NCBI RefSeq assembly: GCF_001286805.1
Contig: NZ_CXYV01000001.1
Span: forward strand, 154,404-218,403
Length of the DNA: 64,000 bases
Source of the DNA: Kallipyga gabonensis
Lineage (GTDB): Bacteria; Bacillota; Clostridia; Tissierellales; Peptoniphilaceae
Direction of reading: 5' to 3'
Shown: positions 33,575 through 41,892 of the stretch, in pieces
Position numbering within the stretch: position 1 is the stretch's first letter
How the letters are laid out: the number at the start of each line of letters is the position of its first letter
The notes under the pieces: generated by a model
Seen by the model: the letters and a program-made list of their open reading frames with translations, nothing else
Told to the model about the DNA's origin: nothing
Database searches by the model: none
Program-made: the position numbers and the translations under genes

Positions 33575-34717
33575 CTAGCGAAAGAGACCGGGATCCGGCC
33601 CATGGAACTGGTAGTAGGTCGTTTCCAGACCTCCATTAAAAAGCTTCCGCCTCCGGTCGGCTTCCCTTCCCATCCACTCCTCCAGATCCTTGGAGGGGGT
33701 GATAATGAAGTGGGACCAGGTCCGAAGTTGGCCATGGGTCCCGGCGTAGGTCCGGAGAAGGGTCTCCACCTCCCCGGCTTCTTCCAACCGCTTGCCGTAG
33801 GGCGGGTTGGTGATGATGATGCCGAAATTTTCCTGAAGCCGAGCCTCTTCCATTTTCTTCGGAACAAAGGTGATGTCTTCCCTGACTCCGGCCAGGTTGG
33901 CATTCTTGACCGCCTTTAAGATGACGTTTTCGTCGATGTCAAAGCCCATTAGGTCCAACTTCACCTCCAAATCGATCCGACCCATCCGGTCCCGCCGAAC
34001 TTCCTTAAAGACACCAGGGCCCACCCAGGGCCAAGCCATGGCAAGAAAGTCCCGGTCGAGACCGGGGTCAATCTTCCGGGCCATCCGGGCTGCTTCAATC
34101 AATATTGTTCCGGAGCCACAGAAGGGGTCAAAAAGAGGACGGTCCGGGGTCCAGTAGGAGAGCTTGACCAGACCGGCCGCCAGGGTTTCTTTCAGAGGGG
34201 CCGGCCCCTTTTCCTTCCGGTAGCCCCGCTTGAAAAGCCCCTCCCCCGTCGTATCCAGAAGGACCTGGCAGAGGTCTTTACGAATCCGGATTTCCACAGG
34301 AAAGAGACAACCGTCTTCGGTGAAGATTTCTCGATGATAGCTTTCCCTGAGCTTTTCCACGATAGCTTTCTTGGCAATGGATTGAATATCAGAGGGTGAA
34401 GCCAATTTGGACTTGACCGTATGGGCTGAGACCGGAAAGCGGGCATTTTCGGGGAGGATTTCTGCCCAGGGAAGCCACCAAATCCGGTCAAAGAGGCTGT
34501 CAAAGTCCCGGCAGGAAAAACGAACGACCTCCACTTCCACCCGGTCCGCCACAGTCAAGGCAATATTGGCCAGGGCAATCTCCCGGGGACCTCCCTCAAA
34601 GAGAACATGACCCTCCTCGACCCGGACCTCCTCAAATCCCAAATCCTCGCATTCTTTCTTTACCACAGCCTCCAGGCCGAATGCTGCCGTGGCGTGGATG
34701 GTCCACCGGTCTTTCAT
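33575..34717 (-). CDS. rlmL: THUMP-domain 23S rRNA N2-guanine methyltransferase (RlmL/YpsC-like)
   Basis: 380 residues. The N-terminal THUMP RNA-binding region (HATAAFGLEAVVKKECEDLGF to VSAHTVKSKL) is followed by a SAM-dependent methyltransferase domain. That domain carries FDPFCGSGTILIEAARMA and the catalytic motif IITNPPYGKRL. The length matches the single-methyltransferase Gram-positive form (YpsC) rather than the fused RlmKL of E. coli. The ATG at 34717 has GGAAAGGAG; the 30-codon upstream extension lacks one. Preceded by a terminator, so it is transcribed separately. Confidence 0.9.
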   Translation of the reverse strand: MKDRWTIHATAAFGLEAVVKKECEDLGFEEVRVEEGHVLFEGGPREIALANIALTVADRVEVEVVRFSCRDFDSLFDRIWWLPWAEILPENARFPVSAHTVKSKLASPSDIQSIAKKAIVEKLRESYHREIFTEDGCLFPVEIRIRKDLCQVLLDTTGEGLFKRGYRKEKGPAPLKETLAAGLVKLSYWTPDRPLFDPFCGSGTILIEAARMARKIDPGLDRDFLAMAWPWVGPGVFKEVRRDRMGRIDLEVKLDLMGFDIDENVILKAVKNANLAGVREDITFVPKKMEEARLQENFGIIITNPPYGKRLEEAGEVETLLRTYAGTHGQLRTWSHFIITPSKDLEEWMGREADRRRKLFNGGLETTYYQFHGPDPGLFR

Positions 34718-34783
34718 CCCCTCTCCTTTCCTTCCGTCCCATTCATTAATCAGGCAGGTCTTTCTTCCATCCATTTTACCACA

Positions 34784-34823
34784 GGAAAAGAAAACCCCGG
34801 CAGGCATCCGCCTACCGGGGTTT
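34784..34823 (-). terminator. Terminator after the DAACS symporter gene
   Basis: AAACCCCGG (34792-34800) and CCGGGGTTT (34815-34823), with an inner AGGC/GCCT pairing. The minus-strand exit reads TTTTCTTTT. Confidence 0.92.
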
Positions 34824-34888
34824 CGGGGATTATTCAGTAAGTTTCCATCTTTCGATGGGGAATAAGAAAGATTCTATCGTGCAATCGA

Positions 34889-36130
34889 CTATTTGTTGGC
34901 TTCCGCCTTGGCTTGGAGATGAGGCTTGTGGCCGGTGATGGAGTCAACCAGGATGGCAATAGCACCGTCGCCGGTAACGTTGCAGGCTGTTCCGAAGGAG
35001 TCCTGAGCAATGTACAGGGCAATCATCAGGGTCAGCATGTTTTCGTTAAATCCGAGCATGGACTGGAGAACACCAAGAGCAGCCATAACCGCACCACCGG
35101 GAACGCCAGGAGCAGCAACCATGGTGACGCCGAGCATGAGGATGAAGGGGAACATATGACCGAAGGTCACGTCCCAACCGTTCAGCATCATAACGGCCAT
35201 GGCGCAGGAAGTCAGGGTGATGGTGGATCCGGCCAGGTGGATGGTGGCGCAAAGAGGAATGACGAAGTCAGCAATTTGCGGAGTAACGTCATTGTTCTTT
35301 GTGCACTGGAGAGTAACCGGGATGGTAGCCGCAGAGGACTGGGTACCGATAGCGGTCATATAGGCCGGGATCATGTTTTTCAGAGCGGAGATCGGATTGA
35401 TTTTTGCGGAAGATCCGGCAATGGAGTACTGAATGAGGAGCATAATCCAGTGCATAACGATAATGATCAGGAATACAACCGCGAAAACCTTCATGATCTG
35501 AGCAACAGTTCCTGCATAAGCCATATTGGCAAAAATACCAAAGATATGGAAGGGCAGGAGGGGGATGATGATGGCAGAGATGAGACGGCTGACGATGTCA
35601 GCAAAGCCGTCAAAGATGGACTTGAGACCTTCATGACGGATAACGGCAATGCCGAGACCCATAATGAAAGCGAAGATCAGGGCAGTCATCACGCCCATGA
35701 GGGGTGGCATTTCAACAGTGAAATAACCGGACAGCATGGTTTCTTCCGCATTTTGTGCATTGTCCATGATGATGGATCCCTTTTCCAGGAAATTGGGGAA
35801 AAGGAGGGAGTCAACGCCATAAGCGAAGGAACCGGCAACGATGGTGGACGCATAGGCAATCCCGGCGGTGATGGCCAGGGATTTACCGGCACCCGCTCCA
35901 AGGTCAGCAATACCGGGAACGATAAAGCCGACGATGATCAGAGGGATGACAAAGTTCAGGAAGTTTCCGAAGATGGAGTTGAAGGTTGCAGCAATCCGGA
36001 CGGGAACTTCAAAGTTCATGGATTTGGTGATCAGACCAATAGCGATACCTGCTGCAATAGCAAGGATCAGCTTTGGCAGAAGACCCCAGGATCTTTTGTG
36101 TTCATGTTTGTTGGTTTCTTGATTAGCCAT
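34889..36130 (-). CDS. Dicarboxylate/amino acid:cation symporter (DAACS/SstT-like)
   Basis: A 413-residue membrane carrier of the DAACS family (GltP, DctA, SstT). It has about eight helices and the two re-entrant loop motifs TQSSAATIPVTLQC and PGVPGGAVMAALGV. NVTGDGA near the C-terminus is the substrate/Na-binding signature. It starts 62 bases after ilvA and probably shares its transcript. A serine/threonine substrate would make sense, but glutamate/aspartate is equally possible from sequence. The ribosome site is unusual: AAAGGAGG lies 24 bases upstream of the ATG with a 14-base hairpin between them. Confidence 0.9.
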   Translation of the reverse strand: MANQETNKHEHKRSWGLLPKLILAIAAGIAIGLITKSMNFEVPVRIAATFNSIFGNFLNFVIPLIIVGFIVPGIADLGAGAGKSLAITAGIAYASTIVAGSFAYGVDSLLFPNFLEKGSIIMDNAQNAEETMLSGYFTVEMPPLMGVMTALIFAFIMGLGIAVIRHEGLKSIFDGFADIVSRLISAIIIPLLPFHIFGIFANMAYAGTVAQIMKVFAVVFLIIIVMHWIMLLIQYSIAGSSAKINPISALKNMIPAYMTAIGTQSSAATIPVTLQCTKNNDVTPQIADFVIPLCATIHLAGSTITLTSCAMAVMMLNGWDVTFGHMFPFILMLGVTMVAAPGVPGGAVMAALGVLQSMLGFNENMLTLMIALYIAQDSFGTACNVTGDGAIAILVDSITGHKPHLQAKAEANK

Positions 36131-36162
36131 AAGTAGTTACGTTCCGAGGAACGCCCTCCTTT
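36131..36162 (-). promoter_or_regulatory. Ribosome site with a hairpin spacer before the DAACS gene
   Basis: On the minus strand AAAGGAGG (36162-36155) is followed by the self-pairing segment CGTTCCTCGGAACG (36153-36140) and then TAACTACTT and the ATG. Linear spacing is 24 bases; folding would leave about 10. An in-frame TAA in the spacer rules out an earlier start. Confidence 0.6.
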
Positions 36163-36192
36163 GCTGAGTTGAGAATAAATAGGAATAATGGA

Positions 36193-37383
36193 CTATTTAA
36201 TTTTTACTGAATATCCCGCAGCGTCTAAAGCATCGAGCAGCTTGTGGGCATGCTCGCCATCGATCGTTTCCAGGCTGAAGGTGACCATGGCCGTCTGGAC
36301 TTCCGTTTCCGTTGTTCCTCTGTGATGTTCAATGTCCAGAATGTTGACCTTATTATCAGCCATGATCTGGAGAACTTTGAGGAGGTTTCCGGAGGCGTCG
36401 GGGAGCTTGATGGAGATAATAAGCTGACGACCAACGTAGTGGAGTCCGCGGTTGATGGTCCGCTGGAGCTGGTTGATGTCGACATTTCCGCCGGAAACCA
36501 CACATACGGTGTTGAGGGAAGTATCGATCTTCTTGAACATATAGGCAGCAACGGTGGTTGCACCGGCTCCCTCTGCAACGGTTTTCTGGTCTTCCATCAG
36601 TCTGACGATGGCAGCGGCGATTTCGTCTTCGTTGACGGTCACCATCTCATCCACATACTTCTGGACGCACTTGAACGTTTCCTGGCCTGGTGTCAGGACA
36701 TGAATGCCGTCAGCAATGGTTCCTTTGTTGGGGCTGGTTACCCGGCTTCCCTTCTTAAAGGATTCCACCATAGCGGGGACATTCTCGGATTGAACGCCGA
36801 TGACCTTGACAGAAGGTTTGAGGGACTTTATCGCCGTTGCAATCCCGGAGATGAGTCCACCGCCGCCGACAGGAACGACGACTTGTTCAACTTCTTCCAG
36901 CTGGTCAAGAATTTCCAGACCGATGGTCCCTTGACCGGCCATAACATAGGGGTCTTCAAAAGGATGGGCAAAAGTATAGCCTTTTTCCTTGGATAATCTT
37001 TCCGCTTCAGCTTGAGCATCATCATAAACGCCGGGAACTAAAACGACTTCTGCACCGTAATTCTTGGTCGCCTCTACCTTCATGAGAGGAGCATCGGCCG
37101 GCATGCAGATGACCGACTTAATCCCCTGCTGAGTGGCGGAATAAGCGATCCCCTGGGCATGGTTTCCTGCTGAGCAGGCGATGACACCATGTGCCGCTTC
37201 TTCCTTGCTCAGATGAGCAATTTTGTTAAAGGCTCCGCGAATTTTGAAAGCACCGGTTAATTGAAGGTTTTCAGCCTTAATCCAAATGTGATCTCCAATT
37301 GTTGGGGCTTTTTCAAGCGGTGTTTTACGGGCAACCCCCTTTAACAGCTTTTGGGCTTCTTGAATCATTTCCAGATTGATCAT
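36193..37383 (-). CDS. ilvA: Threonine ammonia-lyase (threonine dehydratase) with ACT-type C-terminus
   Basis: A PLP enzyme converting threonine to 2-oxobutyrate and ammonia (serine to pyruvate). 396 residues. The PLP lysine is K47 in TGAFKIRGAFNK. The glycine loop is VPVGGGGLISGIA and the cofactor-ring residue is in CVVSGGNVD. A C-terminal ACT-like domain of about 75 residues (LIISIKLPDASGNLLKVLQIM) suggests allosteric control. The architecture is that of TdcB-like 'catabolic' enzymes with a single ACT. It has its own strong promoter and the DAACS carrier gene follows it. The context with nifJ and ridA supports fermentation of threonine rather than isoleucine synthesis. Confidence 0.94.
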   Translation of the reverse strand: MINLEMIQEAQKLLKGVARKTPLEKAPTIGDHIWIKAENLQLTGAFKIRGAFNKIAHLSKEEAAHGVIACSAGNHAQGIAYSATQQGIKSVICMPADAPLMKVEATKNYGAEVVLVPGVYDDAQAEAERLSKEKGYTFAHPFEDPYVMAGQGTIGLEILDQLEEVEQVVVPVGGGGLISGIATAIKSLKPSVKVIGVQSENVPAMVESFKKGSRVTSPNKGTIADGIHVLTPGQETFKCVQKYVDEMVTVNEDEIAAAIVRLMEDQKTVAEGAGATTVAAYMFKKIDTSLNTVCVVSGGNVDINQLQRTINRGLHYVGRQLIISIKLPDASGNLLKVLQIMADNKVNILDIEHHRGTTETEVQTAMVTFSLETIDGEHAHKLLDALDAAGYSVKIK

Positions 37384-37444
37384 TCTTGATCCTCCCTAGA
37401 TCCGCTAATCTTGGATCAGTACACCCGATTCATTCATTACAGTA

Positions 37445-37473
37445 AGTATAAGGTTTTCATAAAAAAATAGCAA
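37445..37473 (-). promoter_or_regulatory. Promoter of ilvA
   Basis: On the minus strand, TTGCTA (37473-37468), an exact 17-base spacer and TATACT (37450-37445), about 62 bases upstream of the ATG. An inverted repeat GATCC-N9-GGATC (37399-37417) lies in the leader. Confidence 0.75.
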
Positions 37474-37484
37474 ATCAAGATTAA

Positions 37485-37529
37485 TCTTAAAGACCCGGGC
37501 AGGAGAGTTCCCTCCCCTGCCTTGTCTTT
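37485..37529 (-). terminator. Terminator after nifJ
   Basis: GGCAGG (37498-37503) and CCTGCC (37516-37521), plus an outer AAAGAC/GTCTTT pairing. The T-tract on exit is short. It separates nifJ from the ilvA promoter. Confidence 0.65.
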
Positions 37530-37582
37530 AAGGAGGCAAGCCTTATCTGTTGATAGCTTGACCTCTTTGCTTATGTCTTAAC

Positions 37583-40500
37583 TTAAGCTTCAGAAGCGGT
37601 TTCTGCCCCTTGTTCCAGCTTGTCCAGGTAAGCAGCATAGCGTTCCTTCGCTGCCTTTTCCGCTGCGGCATAAAGTTCATCAGCGAATTCAGGGAATTCT
37701 CTCTTCAAAGAAGCGTAACGAACCTCGCCCTGGAGGAATTCCTGGAAGTCACCAGTGGGCTCCTTGGAATCCAGGACGAAGGGGTTCTTCCCTTCTTCTG
37801 CCCATTCAGGGTTGAATCTCCACATATGCCAATAACCTGCTTCAACGGCCAGTTTCTCACGCTCCTGGGTCTTACCCATTCCGCACTTGAGGCCGTGGTT
37901 AATGCACGGTGCATAGCCGATAATCAGGGAAGGTCCATTGTAAGCTTCCGCTTCACGGATGGCCTTCAGGGTCTGCATATTGTTGGCACCCATGGCAACC
38001 TGAGCAACGTAGACATAGCCGTAGGAGGTCATCATGAGACCCAGGTCTTTCTTGCGGACCTTCTTACCGGAGGCAGCGAACTTGGCGACTGCGGCAAGTG
38101 GGGTTGCCTTAGAGGACTGACCGCCGGTATTGGAGTAAACTTCGGTATCGAAGACCATGACGTTGATGTCTTCGCCGGAAGCGAGGACGTGGTCCAGACC
38201 GCCAAATCCAATGTCATATGACCAACCATCACCACCATAGATCCATACGGATTTCTGGGCCAGGTAGTCTTTCAAGGACAGGATCCGATCAACCAAGTCT
38301 TGGGCTTCCTTGTTGTCAACGCCCTTTCCGGCTTCTTCAATAATCTTGTCAGCGACTTCTCTTGACTTATCGTAGTCCTTACCCAGGTCGAGCCATTCCT
38401 TGAAGAGGTCATTGAGAGGCGAGTAGACGTCGAGTTCAATGAACTTGTTCATGTACTTGGTCAGGAGACTGTGGTTGGACTTCTGTGCCAGAGCCATTCC
38501 GTATCCATATTCAGCAGCATCCTCGAAGAGGGAGTTGGCCCATGCGGGTCCGCGACCTTCGGGATCCTTGCAATAGGGCATGGAAGGTACGGATGATCCC
38601 CAGATGGAGGAACAGCCGGTGGCGTTGGCGATGATCATATGGTCACCATAGAGCTGGGTGATGAGCTTGGCATAGGGTGACTCGCCGCAGCCGGCACAGG
38701 CACCATTGAATTCCAGATAGGGTTGACGGAACTGGGAGTTCTTGGGATTGTTGGGTTCAGCCAAGTTGCCTTTATAGCCAACCACTTCATCCGCATAGGT
38801 CCAGTTTTCTTTCTGCGCTTCTCTCTGTGGACCCGCTTCTTCCATGGTCAGGGCTTTTTCCTTGGCCGGGCAGATGTCGGCACAGTTTCCGCAGCCCAAG
38901 CAGTCATAGGTTGCCACCTGGATCCGGTATTCATAACCCTTGAAGTTCTTGCCGTTGGCAGGAATGGTCTCAAAGCCTTCAGGTGCATTGGCCTTTTCTT
39001 CTTCGGTGAGGAGGAAAGGACGGATCGTGCCGTGCGGGCAGACATAGGAGCAGGAGTTACACTGGATGCAGTTTTCAGGATGCCACTCAGGGACATGGAG
39101 AGAAATGCCCCGCTTCTCAAAGCGTGAAGTTCCGGACATATAGGTACCGTCATCGTAGGGCAGGTAGGTGGAAACAGGCAGGTCGTCCTCTTTCAGGTTG
39201 ATGATGGGACGAACCATTTTTGTGATAAATTCAGGCTCTTCGCCATAATCTTTCACGGTGTCCTCCGCCTCTTTCCATGCAGCAGGAACTTCCACTTTAT
39301 GGAGTTCCTCAAGGGCCTTATCAACGGCCTGATAGTTCATGTTGACGATGTCTTCACCCTTGTGACCATAGGAGTCAACGATGGATTTCTTCAGGTATTT
39401 GATGGAATCATCAATGGGAAGAACCTTGGAGAGGGCGAAGAAAGCGGTCTGGATGACCATGTTAACCCGCTGTCCCAATCCGACTTCTTCGGCAACCTTG
39501 GAAGCATTGATGGTATAGAACTCAATGTTCTTTCTGGCGATGTCTCTCTTGAGCTGGCCGGGAAGTTTTTCTTCCAATTCTTCGTCAGACCAAATGGTAT
39601 TCAGAAGGAAGGTCCCGCCCTCTTTCAGCTGCTTAACCAGGTCGTAGGTTTCCACATAAGCCTGGGGTGAGCAGGAGATGAAGTCCGCTTCATCAAGCAG
39701 GTAAGCGGAGTGGATGGGGTTGTCGGAGAAACGGAGGTGAGATTCCGTAAGACCATTGGACTTCTTGGCATCATAGTCGAAATAGCCCTGGACAAACTTG
39801 TCGGTGTTGTCCCCGATGATCTTGATAGCGGATTTGTTGGCACCGACAGTACCATCGCCACCAACGCCCCAGAACTTGCACCGCATGGTGGATTCATCGC
39901 GAGCAACAAAAGAGGGATCCCACTCCAGGGAGGTATGGGTCACATCATCATGGATACCGACGGTGAAGTGGTTCTTGGGTTCAGCCTGTTCAGCGTTATC
40001 ATAGACACCCTTGAACATGGCCGGAGTCGTATCTTTCTGACCTAAGCCGTAGCGGCCGCCGATGACCTTGATGTTGAGTCCGGCTTCGGCAACAACCTGC
40101 TGGACATCCAGGTAGATCGGCTCTGCCACGGATCCTCTTTCCTTGGTCCGGTCCAGAGCCACGATGGTCTTGACCGTCTTGGGGAGTTTGGAAAGGAAGT
40201 GCTTGGCGGAGAAAGGACGGTAGAGGTGGATCTTCATCACGCCGTACTTCTTGCCGGATTTATTGAGAACACGGACAGTTTCTTCCATGGTATCCGTACC
40301 GGAGCCCATGAGGACCGTGACGATCTCTGCTTCGGGATCACCATAGTAGGTGAAGGGGGCATAGTCGGTACCGATCTTTTCGTTGACCATGTTCATATAT
40401 TTTTCAACAATCTCAGGGAGCTTGTCGTAAGCAATGTTCTGGGCTTCCTGTCTCTGGAAGTAGCCGGATTTTTCGAAGACCCCGCGTTCCACAGGACGTT

Positions 40501-41131
40501 CCGGGTTCAGGGACCGGTTCTTAAAGTCATCAACCGCATCCATATCCAGCATATCTGCCAGGTCTTTGTAGTCCCAGACTTCGATTTTCTGGATTTCGTG
40601 GGAGGTCCGGAAACCATCAAAGAAGTTCATGAAGGGGATCCGGGCTTCAATGGCGGCAAGGTGAGCAACGGGAGCCAGGTCCATGATTTCCTGAACCGAA
40701 CCCTCGGCCAACATGCCAAGGCCGATCTGGCGACAGGCCATGACATCCTGGTGGTCACCATACATGTTGATGGTGGAGGTGGAGATGGAGCGGGCAGCTA
40801 CATGGACCACACCGGGGAGACGTTCACCAACCATCTTATAGAGGTTAGGAATCATCAGGAGAAGACCCTGGGATGCGGTATAGGTGGTGGTTAAAGCACC
40901 GCCTTGGAGGGCACCGTGGACGGAAGCGGAAGCACCCGCTTCGGATTGCATTTCGGTAACCGTAACCTGGTTGCCAAAGACATTCTCTCGCCCGTTTGCT
41001 GACCATTTATCGATCAGTTCAGGCATTGGGGATGATGGAGTGATCGGGTAAATGATGGCATTATCGCTAAAAGCATAAGAAACGTGCGAGGCAGCCGTAT
41101 TCCCATCCATCGATTTTCTAGGTCTAGCCAT
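37583..41131 (-). CDS. nifJ: Pyruvate:ferredoxin (flavodoxin) oxidoreductase
   Basis: Oxidatively decarboxylates pyruvate, and often 2-oxobutyrate, to acyl-CoA, CO2 and reduced ferredoxin. 1182 residues in the single-chain form. The N-terminal pyruvate-binding domain has YPITPSSPMPE. A ferredoxin domain has two 4Fe-4S motifs (CIQCNSCSYVCPHG and CLGCGNCADICPAKEKAL). The TPP domain has GGDGWSYDIGFGGLDHVL and VYSNTGGQ, with cluster cysteines in CAGCGESPYAKL. The ATG at 41131 has GAGAGGAG. It lies 49 bases after ridA, likely the same transcript. It is the acetyl-CoA source for the butyrate operon at 47-53 kb. Confidence 0.97.
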   Translation of the reverse strand: MARPRKSMDGNTAASHVSYAFSDNAIIYPITPSSPMPELIDKWSANGRENVFGNQVTVTEMQSEAGASASVHGALQGGALTTTYTASQGLLLMIPNLYKMVGERLPGVVHVAARSISTSTINMYGDHQDVMACRQIGLGMLAEGSVQEIMDLAPVAHLAAIEARIPFMNFFDGFRTSHEIQKIEVWDYKDLADMLDMDAVDDFKNRSLNPERPVERGVFEKSGYFQRQEAQNIAYDKLPEIVEKYMNMVNEKIGTDYAPFTYYGDPEAEIVTVLMGSGTDTMEETVRVLNKSGKKYGVMKIHLYRPFSAKHFLSKLPKTVKTIVALDRTKERGSVAEPIYLDVQQVVAEAGLNIKVIGGRYGLGQKDTTPAMFKGVYDNAEQAEPKNHFTVGIHDDVTHTSLEWDPSFVARDESTMRCKFWGVGGDGTVGANKSAIKIIGDNTDKFVQGYFDYDAKKSNGLTESHLRFSDNPIHSAYLLDEADFISCSPQAYVETYDLVKQLKEGGTFLLNTIWSDEELEEKLPGQLKRDIARKNIEFYTINASKVAEEVGLGQRVNMVIQTAFFALSKVLPIDDSIKYLKKSIVDSYGHKGEDIVNMNYQAVDKALEELHKVEVPAAWKEAEDTVKDYGEEPEFITKMVRPIINLKEDDLPVSTYLPYDDGTYMSGTSRFEKRGISLHVPEWHPENCIQCNSCSYVCPHGTIRPFLLTEEEKANAPEGFETIPANGKNFKGYEYRIQVATYDCLGCGNCADICPAKEKALTMEEAGPQREAQKENWTYADEVVGYKGNLAEPNNPKNSQFRQPYLEFNGACAGCGESPYAKLITQLYGDHMIIANATGCSSIWGSSVPSMPYCKDPEGRGPAWANSLFEDAAEYGYGMALAQKSNHSLLTKYMNKFIELDVYSPLNDLFKEWLDLGKDYDKSREVADKIIEEAGKGVDNKEAQDLVDRILSLKDYLAQKSVWIYGGDGWSYDIGFGGLDHVLASGEDINVMVFDTEVYSNTGGQSSKATPLAAVAKFAASGKKVRKKDLGLMMTSYGYVYVAQVAMGANNMQTLKAIREAEAYNGPSLIIGYAPCINHGLKCGMGKTQEREKLAVEAGYWHMWRFNPEWAEEGKNPFVLDSKEPTGDFQEFLQGEVRYASLKREFPEFADELYAAAEKAAKERYAAYLDKLEQGAETASEA

Positions 41132-41180
41132 ATTTTCTCCTCTCAAAGTTATTCAAAAAAGAGACATCTTAAACGAGATA

Positions 41181-41558
41181 TTAGTCGATAGTTCCGGTGG
41201 CTTCAATTTCTACCTTTGCACCCTTTGGCAGTTTTGCCACCTGGACGCAGGACCGGGTCGGCAGGATTCCGGTAAAGAAGGTTGCATAGACTTCATTCAT
41301 CGCGGTAAAGTCATTGAGGTCCTGGAGGAAGACGGTAGTATGAACCACTTTTTCCATGGAGGAACCGCCCTCTTCGAGAATGGCTTTGACGTTGGTCAGG
41401 GATTGCTTGGTCTGTTCTTCAATGGTGTCGGCCATTTCCCCTGTCTTGGGATTCAGGGGGATCTGACCGGAGGTCATCACCATGTTTCCTACTACCAACC
41501 CTTGGGAATAGGGGCCGATAGCTTGAGGGGCATTTTCAGTAGCAATTACTTTGGTCAT
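41181..41558 (-). CDS. ridA: RidA family reactive intermediate/imine deaminase
   Basis: A 125-residue YjgF/YER057c/UK114 protein. It hydrolyses enamine/imine intermediates (2-aminoacrylate, 2-aminocrotonate) released by PLP dehydratases and lyases, preventing damage to PLP enzymes. The family shape is clear (IATENAPQAIGPYSQGLVVGNMVMTSGQIPLNP), and the catalytic arginine lies in LPTRSCVQVAKLPKGAKVEIEATG. The ATG has AAAAGGAG. It sits beside ilvA and near methionine gamma-lyase, the enzymes that release such intermediates, and leads into nifJ. It has its own promoter. Confidence 0.95.
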   Translation of the reverse strand: MTKVIATENAPQAIGPYSQGLVVGNMVMTSGQIPLNPKTGEMADTIEEQTKQSLTNVKAILEEGGSSMEKVVHTTVFLQDLNDFTAMNEVYATFFTGILPTRSCVQVAKLPKGAKVEIEATGTID

Positions 41559-41636
41559 GGTATTCTCCTTTTCGTTAAGCGGCTGATCACCTGCCGTTAG
41601 AGCGTTGATTATTCCCCAATAGTAAAGAACTACTCG

Positions 41637-41728
41637 TCAGATCTCCATAATTATCTACGGGGATCTGATAAATATTTCTAAACATTGGAATTCTTTATCA
41701 TCATAAATCAAAATTCCACATTCGTCAA
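41637..41728 (-). promoter_or_regulatory. Promoter of ridA-nifJ with an inverted repeat in the leader
   Basis: On the minus strand, TTGACG (41728-41723), 17 bases, TATGAT (41705-41700). About 30 bases downstream an imperfect 10-bp inverted repeat (TCAGATCCCC / GGAGATCTGA; 41668-41637) may be an operator or leader hairpin. The leader is about 135 bases long. Confidence 0.7.
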
Positions 41729-41774
41729 CCGTTTTCCTACGTTTTCCTGTAAAATTTTAGAAAAATTTCTCAAA

Positions 41775-41830
41775 ATAAAGCAAAAGAAGCCTTTTTGAGA
41801 ATGATCGTCTTTCTCAAAAAAGGCTTCTTT
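41775..41830 (-). terminator. Terminator after the NhaC-type gene
   Basis: About 18-bp arms read AAAGAAGCCTTTTTGAGA and its complement, with a 9-10 base loop. T-rich DNA (TTTTGCTTTATTTTG) follows on the minus strand. Confidence 0.9.
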
Positions 41831-41892
41831 ATCGCAGTCGTCAGAAGCCTCCAGGAAAAACGGACTTCTACACTTCACTTCAATATTAAGAT

